Origin: Marinilabiliaceae bacterium ANBcel2
GTDB lineage: Bacteria > Bacteroidota > Bacteroidia > Bacteroidales > Marinilabiliaceae
Assembly (NCBI GenBank): GCA_029688995.1
Contig: JARULA010000003.1
Location: 124,001-188,000, forward strand
Reading direction: 5' to 3'
DNA: 64,000 nt
The stretch's first letter is position 1; each line of letters opens with the position of its first letter. Under the pieces are notes generated by a model, which was given only the letters and a program-made list of their open reading frames with translations, was not told the DNA's origin and ran no database searches. Below, piece after piece: positions 38,247 through 48,218 of this stretch. Made by a program: the position numbers and the translations under genes.

Positions 38247-40013
38247 ATGACAAAAGTTAGTTTAACAATAGATAATCGTAAGGTAGAAACTGATAAAGAG
38301 TCAACAATTTTACAGGCTGCCCGTTTAATAGGAGTTAATATTCCCACTCTTTGCTATATGAAGCTTGATGATCTTAATTTTGAAAACAAGCCAGGTGGAT
38401 GTAGAATTTGTGTTGTTGAGGTTGAGGGAGCAAAGAATCTTATGCCTGCCTGTAAAACAGAGTGTCGTGATGGGATGGTGGTACATACTCATTCAGTGAG
38501 AGTTGTTAATGCCCGGCGCACCGTGCTTGAGCTTATTTTGTCTGATCACCCTGCCGAATGTTTAATTTGTGCCCGCTCAGGTGATTGTGATTTGCAATCA
38601 CTTGCTCAACAGCTTGGAATAAGAGAGATTCATTATCAGGGTGAACAGTCCCATTATAAAAGTGATCAATCTCCTGCTATTATAAGGGAGATGGATAAAT
38701 GTATAATGTGTCGAAGGTGTGAAACCATTTGTAACGATGTGCAAACAGTAGGTACTTTGTCGGCTATCAACAGGGGTTTTAGAGCTGTGGTTGCAACTCC
38801 TTTTGAAACCGATCTTGACCACTCCTCTTGCACATATTGCGGCCAGTGTGTGGCAGTTTGTCCAACCGGAGCTTTAACAGAGAAAGATTATACCCGTAAA
38901 GTTATTGAAGCTATTGTTGACCCTTCAAAAACTGTGGTAGTGCAAACCGCTCCTGCTGTTAGAGCTGCATTGGGAGAGTCGTTTGGAATGTCGCCGGGGA
39001 CTCTGGTAACGGGCAAAATGGTTGCAGCTCTTAAAAAACTGGGTTTCGACTATGTTTTTGATACCGATTTTGCTGCCGATTTAACTATCATGGAAGAGGG
39101 AGCCGAAATATTGGATAGATTAACCCGTTACTTTGATGGTGATAGTAATGTGAAGTTACCAATTTTAACAAGCTGTTGTCCCGGATGGGTTAACTTTCTT
39201 GAATACCATTTTCCCGAGATGAAAGATATACCATCAACAGCAAAATCGCCTCAGCAGATGTTTGGTGCAATAGCAAAGAGTTACTTGGCTCAAAAAATTG
39301 GTGTTGCTCGCGAGGATCTTTTTGTGGTTTCGGTAATGCCTTGTTTGGCTAAAAAATATGAGTGTACACGTGAAGAGTTTTTTATTAATGGTGATCCCGA
39401 TGTAGATGTCTCTATCTCTACACGTGAGCTGGCACATTTAATTCGTAATGCAAATCTCCATTTTGAAGGTCTTACCGATGAAGAGTTTGATCATCCTATG
39501 GGTGAATCCACCGGAGCCTCTGTTATATTTGGAACAACAGGAGGCGTTATTGAGGCAGCGGTTCGCAGTGCATACGAACTCTTTACAAAAAAAGAGCTTA
39601 AAAAGGTTGATTTTGAAGAGTTAAGAGGAATGGAAGGTATTCGTAAAGCTGAAGTAGATTTTGACGGAGTGCTTTTAAAGGTTGGGATAGCACACGGGTT
39701 GGGTAATGCACGTAAATTGCTTGAAGAGATTAAATCGGGCGAGTCCGATTTTCATGCAATTGAGATAATGGCGTGTCCCGGAGGATGTATTGGAGGTGGA
39801 GGTCAGCCATATCATCATGGAAATGTTGAGATATTAAAAAAGAGGCAAAAAGCAATTTATAAAGAGGATAAGGGAAAAGCGATAAGAAAATCTCATGAAA
39901 ATCCTTATATACAGCAACTCTATCGTGAATTTTTAGGAGAACCTTTAAGTCATAAGGCTCATAAGCTACTTCATACATGTTATTTTGATCGTAAAAAGAA
40001 GATTGAATTTTAA
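38247..40013 (+). CDS. hydA: Catalytic [FeFe] hydrogenase subunit HydA
   Basis: HydA makes or consumes H2 at the H-cluster. The 588-aa protein carries an N-terminal [2Fe-2S] domain, the His-ligated cluster motif HPAECLICARSGDC (near residue 95), two [4Fe-4S] clusters (CIMCRRCETICND, CTYCGQCVAVCPTGA), and the three H-cluster signatures TSCCPGWVNF, MPCLAKKYE and MACPGGCIGGGG. A small-subunit-like C-terminus (YREFLGEPLSHKAHKLLH) follows. All catalytic Cys are intact, unlike the sensor paralogue upstream. Maturases HydE, F and G are not in the window but must be elsewhere for activity. hydC begins 10 bases after the stop. Confidence 0.97.
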   Translation: MTKVSLTIDNRKVETDKESTILQAARLIGVNIPTLCYMKLDDLNFENKPGGCRICVVEVEGAKNLMPACKTECRDGMVVHTHSVRVVNARRTVLELILSDHPAECLICARSGDCDLQSLAQQLGIREIHYQGEQSHYKSDQSPAIIREMDKCIMCRRCETICNDVQTVGTLSAINRGFRAVVATPFETDLDHSSCTYCGQCVAVCPTGALTEKDYTRKVIEAIVDPSKTVVVQTAPAVRAALGESFGMSPGTLVTGKMVAALKKLGFDYVFDTDFAADLTIMEEGAEILDRLTRYFDGDSNVKLPILTSCCPGWVNFLEYHFPEMKDIPSTAKSPQQMFGAIAKSYLAQKIGVAREDLFVVSVMPCLAKKYECTREEFFINGDPDVDVSISTRELAHLIRNANLHFEGLTDEEFDHPMGESTGASVIFGTTGGVIEAAVRSAYELFTKKELKKVDFEELRGMEGIRKAEVDFDGVLLKVGIAHGLGNARKLLEEIKSGESDFHAIEIMACPGGCIGGGGQPYHHGNVEILKKRQKAIYKEDKGKAIRKSHENPYIQQLYREFLGEPLSHKAHKLLHTCYFDRKKKIEF

Positions 40014-40023
40014 AACTGTAGTT

Positions 40024-40500
40024 ATGGCAAAAATAAGAATTCCTCAAAATAAGGTAGAGGAGCTGCGGCAGATATGTAAAAGTTTTAATTATGATAAAAA
40101 TGAGCTGATAAATGTATTGCATTCGGCTCAAAAACTGTTTGGGTATCTTCCTGCCGAAGTTCAGGAATTAGTAGCTCAAGAGCTTAATGTTCCTCTTGCA
40201 AAAGTTTATGGAGTAGTATCATTTTACTCTTTTTTTGATATGGTGCCCAAGGGTAAGTATCCGGTGTCAATCTGTTTGGGAACCGCCTGCTATGTTCGTG
40301 GTGCTGAAAAGGTTTTAGCAGAGTTTAAAAAACATATAGGTATTAATGTAGGAGAGACCTCTGCCGATGGTAAGTTTTCAATTAGCTGTCTTAGATGTGT
40401 TGGTGCATGCGGATTAGCTCCGGTTGTAACAATTGGGGAGAGAGTTTACGGGCGAGTTGCTCCCGATGATGTTCAAAAAATTTTAAAAGATTATTATTAG
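40024..40500 (+). CDS. hydC: NuoE-like hydrogenase subunit HydC
   Basis: HydC carries a thioredoxin-like [2Fe-2S] cluster next to HydB. The 158-aa protein has the NuoE helical N-terminus (LINVLHSAQKLFGYLPAEVQ, about residues 25-44), GVVSFYSFF, and the four Cys ligands in CLGTACYVRGA and CLRCVGACGLAP. I chose the ATG at 40024; an upstream in-frame start at 39985 would overlap hydA by 29 bases. It is the last gene of the hydrogenase locus. Confidence 0.93.
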   Translation: MAKIRIPQNKVEELRQICKSFNYDKNELINVLHSAQKLFGYLPAEVQELVAQELNVPLAKVYGVVSFYSFFDMVPKGKYPVSICLGTACYVRGAEKVLAEFKKHIGINVGETSADGKFSISCLRCVGACGLAPVVTIGERVYGRVAPDDVQKILKDYY

Positions 40501-40546
40501 TCCATTATAAATTGTTTTTAAAAATTAAACAACCTTAACTCTTTTT

Positions 40547-40579
40547 TTCGGAAAAAATAATAATGATGCTCTACATTTG
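40547..40579 (+). promoter_or_regulatory. Predicted promoter of the metallophosphoesterase gene
   Basis: TACATTTG (40572-40579) is a perfect -7 match; 21 bases upstream TTCG (40547-40550) is a one-mismatch -33 box. It lies 42 bases before the ATG at 40622, separating this gene from the hydrogenase transcript. Confidence 0.5.
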
Positions 40580-40621
40580 CAAAAGTATTTTTTAATATTT
40601 TAGGCTGAAGGGTAGAGTTAG

Positions 40622-41923
40622 ATGAATTATCAGTATGGATTAGTTTACTTAATGATAGCTGTTGTTGCAGCTGTTGATCTGTTTTTATTTTGGAGATGGC
40701 GTAAGGGTGGCCTTTTTGAATCTTTGTGGGGAAAGGTTCTTGCTCTGTTTCTTTTTGCAGCTGTTCCAATTACAGCAATTTCTGGAATGATATATCTGGG
40801 ATTTCGTATAGAGGCAGCTGAAAACTCAATGATTTATCGCCATTTTGGCTGGTTTCTTTTTATCTTTTTTTTAATATATATCTTTAAATTTGTTTATGCC
40901 AATATTCATGGTGTAGCGCTTGCTGTTTCTAAAAATAGTATCAAAGATAGATTTAAAAACAATCATGAAAATATCCCTGCAGAAGAACCTTTAAAAAAAC
41001 GTCACTATCCCCGTTTTACCCGTCGTAAATTTTTAAGTCAGGTGGGAATAGTTATGGCTACAGCTCCCTTTGTTTCTCTACTTTTTGGAGCTTTTAGAGG
41101 ACGATTTGCTTTTTATACACGCCATATGCGTCTCTCATTTCCCAATTTGCCCTCCTCTTTTGATGGTTTAAGGATAGTTCAGATATCTGATCTTCATCTT
41201 GGCAGTTTTGGTGCTAATCGCGAGCCTTTAAACAAAGCTGTAGATCTTATTAATGAAGAGCATGCCGATATAATTCTCTTCACCGGTGATCTTGTTAATA
41301 ATTTTGGAGAGGAGATAGATGGATGGGGATCTGTTTTTTCACGTTTGAAAGCCCGCATTGGTAAATTTTCGGTTCTTGGTAATCACGATTATGGTAATTA
41401 TAGTAGCTGGAACTCTAAAGAAGAGAAAAGAGAAAATTTTGAAAAAATTTTAAAGGGGCACGCAAAGCTTGGATTTAAACTCCTAAATAATGAGTCGGTA
41501 AATATTAAGAGAAATGGTGAGGTGGTCGCACTGGCAGGAGTGGAGAATTGGGGAACTGCTTCATATCCCAAAAGAGGAGATCTGGAGAAAGCTGCTGAGG
41601 GTTTGGATAAAACACCTTTTAAAATATTGATGACCCATGATCCTGATCACTGGGATAAAAAGGTTTTAAAGCAGGGACTTTTTGATATAACTTTTTCGGG
41701 ACATACACATGGTATGCAGTTTGGTATCGAAAGAGGGGATTTTAAATGGAGCCCTGCGCAGTATGTGCAAAAACATTGGGCCGGCCTTTATCGTGAAAAG
41801 GATAAGTTTCTTTATGTGAATCGTGGATTGGGTTATCATGGATTGCCTGCACGTGTTGGCATGCCTCCCGAAATAACCGTATTTGAGTTAAGCAGAGGAG
41901 CTATTGGGACAGAACCTATGTAA
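40622..41923 (+). CDS. Membrane metallophosphoesterase, 433 aa
   Basis: Calcineurin-like phosphoesterases with an N-terminal membrane part are probably lipid or cell-envelope phosphohydrolases (YkuE/YaeI-like). Three hydrophobic segments lie in residues 5-95; after an RRKFLSQVG twin-arginine-like stretch (near residue 135) another hydrophobic segment leads to the catalytic domain. All metal motifs are intact: ISDLHLG, FTGDLVNN, LGNHDYG, THDPDHW and FSGHTHGMQFG. Its own promoter (40547-40579) separates it from hydC. Its 3' end meets the convergent 995-aa gene with an 8-base gap. The substrate is unknown. Confidence 0.9.
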   Translation: MNYQYGLVYLMIAVVAAVDLFLFWRWRKGGLFESLWGKVLALFLFAAVPITAISGMIYLGFRIEAAENSMIYRHFGWFLFIFFLIYIFKFVYANIHGVALAVSKNSIKDRFKNNHENIPAEEPLKKRHYPRFTRRKFLSQVGIVMATAPFVSLLFGAFRGRFAFYTRHMRLSFPNLPSSFDGLRIVQISDLHLGSFGANREPLNKAVDLINEEHADIILFTGDLVNNFGEEIDGWGSVFSRLKARIGKFSVLGNHDYGNYSSWNSKEEKRENFEKILKGHAKLGFKLLNNESVNIKRNGEVVALAGVENWGTASYPKRGDLEKAAEGLDKTPFKILMTHDPDHWDKKVLKQGLFDITFSGHTHGMQFGIERGDFKWSPAQYVQKHWAGLYREKDKFLYVNRGLGYHGLPARVGMPPEITVFELSRGAIGTEPM

Positions 41924-41931
41924 CTGCACTC

Positions 41932-44919
41932 TTAGTTTTGAATAAAATTTGCTATTTCAGCTCTTATTACAAAATCTGCAAAATAGCTATTGTCAGCACT
42001 TCTGCGTCCTCCTCTTACACCTATTGTAAATGGTGATACAAATCTAAAAAAGTGTGCATCGGTAAAAAGTTCGGCTCCAAATGATGAAAAGTTTGATGTT
42101 ACACTTTTTTCTTTGCCATTTTCTGTTTTATAATCAAACTCTGTTCTTGTTACATCAAAAAAGAGATTAAGACGTGCTCTTTTAATATATGCTAAACTGC
42201 CTATAGAGATATCGGGATATGCTATAGGCATCATATATGAGCCTTGAAACAGGTACATATTATCATTATGCAAATTGGAGTATCCTCTGGCGTGTGAAAT
42301 TAAATCACTAAACCGGTTGTAATTGATACTGTTGTTATTATAATCTTCTGTTTTGCCCTCATTTCTAAACTGGTAGCTGTTATTAATATTTATAGAATGA
42401 TATCTTGAAAAACCGGGCAGATAAACTCTTAATCCGCCTCCTGTTATACTGCCATAATCAACTCCTCTTCCCGGTGTATGTCTATGTATAAGCCACAACG
42501 ACTGTCCCATTCGTACTCTTGCATCTCTGCTTGTTCCTCTTCTTATGTTACTCATATTTAACGAGTGTTCATATGCAAACCTTTCAATTTTTGGCTCTGT
42601 AAAAGTTGAGGTCTCACCTGTGGGAACAATAGTATTCAATATCTCGGTATAGTGATCTGCCGTAAATGAAAATTCCGATCTTTTTTCCCAGTTAAGCTTG
42701 CTGCTCAAAGTTAAGCTTCTTGAATAGTTTCTGCTGCTTATATTTAGAGGAATACGCAAACCACTCTCTAAAAATAGATGGTCAATTTTTGTATTGTTAT
42801 TAATGGAGAGTAGCTCCCCGTTATTATTTACAACAAAGCCTTCTTTTGTTAACCTGCTGTCTCCCTTTTTTACTTTAAAATCTATTACCGGGAAGAACCC
42901 CTGATATGAGATGTTAAAATTATACTTTTGATGAGAGTATGATGGATTGGCATTGTATCCTGCTGTTACAACAGTATTGCTTAGTAGGTTTTGCGACAAT
43001 ACTGAAACTCCTGAATAGATCGATTCTTCTGTAAAATCTATGTATGCCGGAGCCCAGCTGTGCACATTAACAAGATTCCATTTACTGTAGTTTTTTGCTT
43101 CATAAGAGGTTTTTGGTTGATTTTTGTAATAGTGATGATATATATCACTCATATTTTCATGGTTACTTAAATCATCTGCCATTTGATCGATAAGAGAGAT
43201 CCCTTTCTCTTTTTTACACTCGTTAAATGTTTTATCATCCGGGATAAAGACCGGTCGATAACCCTTTGATGTATAGTGGCTATACACCAATTTATTAGAG
43301 GGGGTTATGTTTGGTTGCTTCACTCCAAATTTGGATGAGGTTACCTGTCTATTCTCTCCATTTTTAAGGTTTAGCCTAAATATTTCGTCACTAAATCTCC
43401 CTTTGGCTATATACCAAACAACACTATCTTTTATTACCGGGTCCCTTATCTCATTGTAAGAGGGCTTAAGCAACTCTTCCCACTCTTCGGTTTTTATATT
43501 TAGTGAGTAAAGGGCCTTCCCTTTATTTGTAACTAATACACAAACAATTTTCTCTTCCCCATTTTTATCCCATGAAGGTGTATGAATAAAACTGTTGCCG
43601 GGAGAGGGAACTCTTTTTATCTTCTCTTTTGTGTTGGCATCAATTATAGTAATATAAAACCTGTACTCTGGTGATGTCTCTACGGCAGCAACTCTGTTTT
43701 TTTGAGGGTGAATAGTTGGAGCAAACAGCCTTGACCTTTTAGTTAATCGCTCTCTATTTCCTGTAGATATATTGTATGATATAAGCTGAGACCATGATTT
43801 GTGACTCCATCGTGGGTGTTGTTTTATCTCGCTCCACACTATTATATTGTTATTGGCTGTTATTCCGTCTGCCGGTCGGTTTCCCGTATAGGTGACTGTT
43901 TTGGTTGTTTCGTTTTTGATGTTGGTTTTTGCTATGTGAGATCTTATACCCAGACCTTCAACCTGTGTGATTAAAAGAGAGTCGTTGATAATTTTCGGAG
44001 AGCTATACTCAATATAATCATCTTCAGGGAGAGCAGTTTTTTTATATTTAGTAAAAGAGCGCATTTCTAACTCTTTTTCCCACTCCTCTTTTAATGAGCT
44101 GAATATTTCATTGTAGAGCTCTTTTTGCCCCTTCCCTGTATAGCTAAATATAGCATCTTCAAAGGGGGTTAATTGCCACCAGTTTCTACCAACATTGTTT
44201 ATTGTCTGTTCCCACAAATGTGCACCATAATTTTGTCGGGCTCTTCCTGTTAGTAAATATCCCATTTGATAGTAGTTAGGAGTATAATCTTTGAATGAAC
44301 CCATATAGGCTTTATCGTATGAAAACTTGCCTCTTTCAATAAGTTGTGCTTTAATCTCTTTATTAAAATCGAAGGAGCGTCCGCGCCCACTATTTGTAAG
44401 TGTTGTCTCTGTAATAACAGCATCTCCTTCAATAAACCACATTGGCAAAAATGCTCCCATAACTCCACCTGTAGCCTGCTGACCTATTATGTAGCTTAAA
44501 AACCGGGTAAGTCCCTGGTTTAATTTGTCAATCTGTACAATATGGCGATATTCATGTATAGCAAGATGTTCAAGCCAGGGAGATGATCCGTGATTTTGTC
44601 CCGGGGCAGCATAAAACTCGGTTCGCCTTGGAGCCCATGAAACAAAACCGTTTGATATTGCTGAGTGGTTGTGAATTAAAAGATCAACTTGTTTTGGATT
44701 GTGATTAAGGGTGTATGATATAAAAGGAGCCATGCTATCAATATATGCAGCAAGAGTAAATGCAGTGGGTGTAAAACTCTCTTCGAAAACAATTCTTGTA
44801 TTTGAGGTTTTTATCTGGTTCCAGTTGAAGCTGGACGGACTGTTACCTGAGGAGAAGTATTGTGCTTTTGTATTGGTTATAATTGATAGAAAAATGGCTA
44901 AGGTTATTATTAACTTCAT
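41932..44919 (-). CDS. Secreted HExxH peptidase-like / propeller / outer-membrane protein, 995 aa
   Basis: Signal peptide cleaves near NTKA|Q (residue 19). A gluzincin-like domain (about 40-290) has HEYRH (His122, Glu123, His126) and a candidate third ligand in WFIEGDA (Glu164). TolB/WD40-like repeats follow (about 300-580; SHIAKTNIKN, GNRERLTKRS, SPEYRFY), then a ~350-residue C-terminal part with alternating aromatic beta strands ending in VIRAEIANFIQN, consistent with an outer-membrane barrel. It resembles the MA-like metallopeptidase-plus-propeller proteins of Bacteroidota. The catalytic residues look complete; substrate unknown. A single gene between two convergent/divergent neighbours. 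Confidence 0.78.
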   Translation of the reverse strand: MKLIITLAIFLSIITNTKAQYFSSGNSPSSFNWNQIKTSNTRIVFEESFTPTAFTLAAYIDSMAPFISYTLNHNPKQVDLLIHNHSAISNGFVSWAPRRTEFYAAPGQNHGSSPWLEHLAIHEYRHIVQIDKLNQGLTRFLSYIIGQQATGGVMGAFLPMWFIEGDAVITETTLTNSGRGRSFDFNKEIKAQLIERGKFSYDKAYMGSFKDYTPNYYQMGYLLTGRARQNYGAHLWEQTINNVGRNWWQLTPFEDAIFSYTGKGQKELYNEIFSSLKEEWEKELEMRSFTKYKKTALPEDDYIEYSSPKIINDSLLITQVEGLGIRSHIAKTNIKNETTKTVTYTGNRPADGITANNNIIVWSEIKQHPRWSHKSWSQLISYNISTGNRERLTKRSRLFAPTIHPQKNRVAAVETSPEYRFYITIIDANTKEKIKRVPSPGNSFIHTPSWDKNGEEKIVCVLVTNKGKALYSLNIKTEEWEELLKPSYNEIRDPVIKDSVVWYIAKGRFSDEIFRLNLKNGENRQVTSSKFGVKQPNITPSNKLVYSHYTSKGYRPVFIPDDKTFNECKKEKGISLIDQMADDLSNHENMSDIYHHYYKNQPKTSYEAKNYSKWNLVNVHSWAPAYIDFTEESIYSGVSVLSQNLLSNTVVTAGYNANPSYSHQKYNFNISYQGFFPVIDFKVKKGDSRLTKEGFVVNNNGELLSINNNTKIDHLFLESGLRIPLNISSRNYSRSLTLSSKLNWEKRSEFSFTADHYTEILNTIVPTGETSTFTEPKIERFAYEHSLNMSNIRRGTSRDARVRMGQSLWLIHRHTPGRGVDYGSITGGGLRVYLPGFSRYHSININNSYQFRNEGKTEDYNNNSINYNRFSDLISHARGYSNLHNDNMYLFQGSYMMPIAYPDISIGSLAYIKRARLNLFFDVTRTEFDYKTENGKEKSVTSNFSSFGAELFTDAHFFRFVSPFTIGVRGGRRSADNSYFADFVIRAEIANFIQN

Positions 44920-45015
44920 TATTTACTTTTTATATTGCGAAAACGAATATTTGTTATGCTTATTACTCTGTTTTTAAAACTATATAATTTAAAACAGAAT
45001 ATTATAAAAAAGAGC

Positions 45016-45023
45016 TATTTTTG
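45016..45023 (+). promoter_or_regulatory. -7 element for the nucleoid-associated protein gene
   Basis: TATTTTTG matches TAnnTTTG exactly and lies 39 bases before the ATG at 45062. No -33 TTG at 19-21 bases. Confidence 0.4.
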
Positions 45024-45061
45024 ATAGAATAAATTTTGAATGGTTTTTAGACGAGAAAATA

Positions 45062-46111
45062 ATGATAGATAGTTCTAACACAGAGATAGAAAGTTTGGTA
45101 GTTCATCATATTGGCGCACACTCTAAAGGTGAAACGGTAAAAATTTCCAGGACTCCCGTTCAGTTGCGCGATGATGACATCACTGGTGAAGTTTTAAAGA
45201 GCTATTTTTTTAATGCCTTTAAAACCGATGAGTTCTTTAATTTTATTGGTGCTGAAGAAGGAGCCGCAGGATTGGTTCATGAAGGGGTCTCTACAGTATT
45301 TGATGATAAGAGCCTCTTTTATAGTCAATCGGTTAAAATAGCAGAGTTTTTATATAAACAGAGCAACCATCCTAAAATAGGTGCCGGAGAGTTTTATATG
45401 GCATATTTTTCGAACTGTGTTGTAGATGGTGAGGTGGTTGATGCAATTGGGATATTTAAGAGTGAAAATAAGGATAAGTTTTTAAAGGTTTATCTTAAAG
45501 AGCAGAGTTTTGAGTTAGGTACTCAGGAGGGGATTAATATTCGTAAACTTGATAAGGGTTGTATTATTTTTAACACCGAACGCCACTATGGTTTTAAAGC
45601 TGTAATGATAGATAATATTAATAAAGGTAATGAGGCTCGTTTTTGGCGAGAAGATTTTTTAGGATTGCAGGCGCGTGAAGATAGTTTCTATTTTACCCGT
45701 AACTATATGGATGTATGTAAAGGCTTTGTTGAGGATGTTTACAATAAAGATAATCAGGTAGATAAACCTGAGCAGTTTGATTTTTTAAATCGTTCACTCG
45801 ATTTTTTTGATAAAAAGCACAATTTTGATCAGGATGAGTTTGAAACCGAAGTGGTAAGGTCTCCCGATGTAAAAGAAGCTTTTGCAGACTATCGTCATCA
45901 GTTTGAGCAAGAGAAGGGTATTCCTTTAAATGATAGTTTTGATATCTCTAAAAGTGCTGTAAAATCTGAAAAGAAGCATTTTAAATCAGTTTTAAAACTT
46001 GATAAAAATTTTCATATCTATGTACATGGTAAACGTGACTATATAGAAAAAGGGTTTGATACTCAAAGGGGAATGAATTTTTATAAACTCTATTTCGATC
46101 AGGAGAATTAA
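45062..46111 (+). CDS. Nucleoid-associated protein, 37-kDa NdpA/YejK family
   Basis: The family (PF04245) binds the nucleoid; its biochemical role is poorly known. The 349-aa protein has the family start SLVVHHIGAHSKGETVKIS near residue 13, then DEFFNF and KAVMIDNINKGNEARFWRE near residue 180. No membrane segment or signal is present. It is followed 36 bases later by trkH in the same orientation, which suggests co-transcription without an evident functional link. Bacteroidota copies are common as single genes. Confidence 0.85.
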   Translation: MIDSSNTEIESLVVHHIGAHSKGETVKISRTPVQLRDDDITGEVLKSYFFNAFKTDEFFNFIGAEEGAAGLVHEGVSTVFDDKSLFYSQSVKIAEFLYKQSNHPKIGAGEFYMAYFSNCVVDGEVVDAIGIFKSENKDKFLKVYLKEQSFELGTQEGINIRKLDKGCIIFNTERHYGFKAVMIDNINKGNEARFWREDFLGLQAREDSFYFTRNYMDVCKGFVEDVYNKDNQVDKPEQFDFLNRSLDFFDKKHNFDQDEFETEVVRSPDVKEAFADYRHQFEQEKGIPLNDSFDISKSAVKSEKKHFKSVLKLDKNFHIYVHGKRDYIEKGFDTQRGMNFYKLYFDQEN

Positions 46112-46147
46112 TCTGCTATTCTTTTATTGTTTTATAATATTTTTTGA

Positions 46148-47593
46148 ATGAACTTCCGGTTTATACTTAATATTTTTGGAAGAGTCCTGCTTATTGTTAG
46201 CGGCTTTATGTTGTTATCATTAATTCCTGCATTTATTTATAATGAAGATACCGTAAAGGGGATTTTACTATCAGCTTTAATTTCTGTTGCTTCGGGTTTA
46301 TCACTTTATTTATTTACACTCCCCAACTTAAAAAAGGAGCTGCAGGTAAAAGATAGTTACTTTACTGTTACTTTTACCTGGATAGTAATCTCTATTTTTG
46401 GTAGTTTGCCTTATCTTTTAACAGGTTCGATAGATAGTGTTAATGATGCTCTCTTTGAGACTGTCTCGGGCTTTACCACAACCGGATCTTCAATTTTAAC
46501 CGATATTGAATCGTTACCTAAAAGTGTTTTGTTGTGGCGCAGTTTTACTCATTGGCTTGGAGGTATGGGTATTATTGTTCTGGTAGTAGCAGTTTTACCG
46601 CTTTTACGAATTGGAGGATATAACCTTTTTAAAAATGAGACCTCGGGAATTACCTATGAAAAGCTTGCTCCTAAAACTGCAAGTACTGCAAAGCGGTTGT
46701 GGGGAATATATGTAGGCTTAACCTTTGTTTTAACTGCACTTCTTTTACTTGGAGATATCTCATTTTTTGATGCTATAAACCATGCATTCAGTACTATTTC
46801 TACAGGTGGTTTTTCAACCAAAAATGAGAGTGTTGGAGCCTTCTCTCCATATATTCAATATGTTATTTTTATTTTTATGTTTATATCGGGAGCTAATTTT
46901 TATCTCCATTACCATTTTTTGCAGGGACGCTTTAAACGAGTTTTTACCAATAGTGAATTGCGTACATACAGCACACTTGTTATAGTAGCTGTAATCTTTG
47001 TAGCTTTATTAATATTTAATAGTGGAGGCTATACTATCGAGAAGGCTATTAGAGACTCCTTTTTTCAGGTTATATCAATTATAACAACAACAGGTTTTGC
47101 CACTTATGATTATTTGCAGTGGCCCGTTCAGGCATGGAGTGTTATATTTTTATTGATGTTTTCAGGGGCTTGTGTGGGGAGTACAGGAGGAGGTGTTAAA
47201 ATCATTCGACATCTGGTAGCATTTAAAAATGTTCTGCTTAATTTTAAAAGGATGCTACATCCAAATAGTGTTATCCGGTTAAAAATAAGTGGTGAAATTA
47301 TTGATGATAATAAAGTAACAAATTTACTCTCTTTTCTTTTTCTATATCTGCTTACATTTGTTACAGGCACTATTGTAATGATATTTTTAGGAGAGGATAT
47401 CTTAACTTCGGTAGGTTCAGTAGCTGCAAATATGGGCGCTGTTGGTCCGGGTATCGGCAGTGTTGGTCCGGCATCAAATTATGCTCATATACATGATGCA
47501 GGTAAAATAGTTCTCTCTTTTTTGATGGTTGTTGGAAGACTTGAGCTAACCACCGTTTTTATTCTTTTTACTTCAACATTTTGGGATAATTAA
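46148..47593 (+). CDS. trkH: Potassium uptake channel TrkH
   Basis: TrkH is the membrane channel of the Trk/Ktr K+ system. The 481-aa protein has about 10-12 hydrophobic segments and four pore loops with selectivity-filter glycines: TTTGSSIL, TISTGGFSTK, TTTGFATYD and AVGPGIGSVGPAS. The regulatory partner TrkA, usually encoded next to trkH in Bacteroidota, is not in the window; the gene upstream is a nucleoid-associated protein. The C-terminus (TTVFILFTSTFWDN) matches the family. Confidence 0.94.
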   Translation: MNFRFILNIFGRVLLIVSGFMLLSLIPAFIYNEDTVKGILLSALISVASGLSLYLFTLPNLKKELQVKDSYFTVTFTWIVISIFGSLPYLLTGSIDSVNDALFETVSGFTTTGSSILTDIESLPKSVLLWRSFTHWLGGMGIIVLVVAVLPLLRIGGYNLFKNETSGITYEKLAPKTASTAKRLWGIYVGLTFVLTALLLLGDISFFDAINHAFSTISTGGFSTKNESVGAFSPYIQYVIFIFMFISGANFYLHYHFLQGRFKRVFTNSELRTYSTLVIVAVIFVALLIFNSGGYTIEKAIRDSFFQVISIITTTGFATYDYLQWPVQAWSVIFLLMFSGACVGSTGGGVKIIRHLVAFKNVLLNFKRMLHPNSVIRLKISGEIIDDNKVTNLLSFLFLYLLTFVTGTIVMIFLGEDILTSVGSVAANMGAVGPGIGSVGPASNYAHIHDAGKIVLSFLMVVGRLELTTVFILFTSTFWDN

Positions 47594-47727
47594 ACAGAAA
47601 TTATTAATAAATTGTTTTATTATTATTAAATTGATGTTGAACAACTATTTCTTAGAAATAATAGAAAGGTTTTTAAATATATTATAATCAAATAAGTATA
47701 AAACTTTTATCTTAACTATAAATTAAT

Positions 47728-48210
47728 ATGGAAATGAAAAAACAGAATTTTTTTACAGTTACTATTATCTTTCTTATCTCCCTTTTTATAATAACCTCTT
47801 GTTCGGGAAGTGATCATGCATCTCTTATATCTGAACTTGAGAGTAGATATGATTTTGATGAAACAGTAGAGAGGTTAAAAGAGAATGCCGAAGATGCAGG
47901 CTGGACTGTACCTGTAGTTCATGATATGCAGGCAAATATGGAGCGTAGCGGCTTACCTGTATTGCCAGCCAAAATTATAGAGATTTGTAATACCGGACAT
48001 GCATATAATATACTTGAAAGTGATATGGAAAAATATAATATGGCTGTTCTCCCTTGTCGCGTTTCAGTATATAAAAAGAGTGACGGGTTAACTTATGTTT
48101 CGTGGTACAACTATGATGTTTATTCAGCTATTGAACATGAGATAGCTAAAAGTTATTTTCGTCAAATGGCCTCTGATATAGAGGATATTGTGCAGTCAGT
48201 TACCCGATAA
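47728..48210 (+). CDS. DUF302 lipoprotein, 160 aa
   Basis: A signal sequence ends in the lipobox IITSC (Cys25 or nearby), followed by a DUF302 domain: SRYDFDETVERLKENAEDAGW, IIEICNTGHAYNIL, MAVLPCRVSVYKKSDG (parts). DUF302 proteins are linked to heavy-metal or redox stress in some bacteria, but no function is established. Start could also be the second ATG at 47734 (MKKQNFF), which is a more typical lipoprotein N-terminus. It converges with the GNAT-nitrilase gene, 8 bases apart. The 134-base gap before it holds only a weak hairpin. Confidence 0.85.
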   Translation: MEMKKQNFFTVTIIFLISLFIITSCSGSDHASLISELESRYDFDETVERLKENAEDAGWTVPVVHDMQANMERSGLPVLPAKIIEICNTGHAYNILESDMEKYNMAVLPCRVSVYKKSDGLTYVSWYNYDVYSAIEHEIAKSYFRQMASDIEDIVQSVTR

Positions 48211-48218
48211 AATTAATA

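Noticed and set aside
47644-47663. Small hairpin (TTTCT/AGAAA) between trkH and the DUF302 gene
   Set aside because: The 5-bp A/T stem with a one-base loop is too weak to be a terminator.
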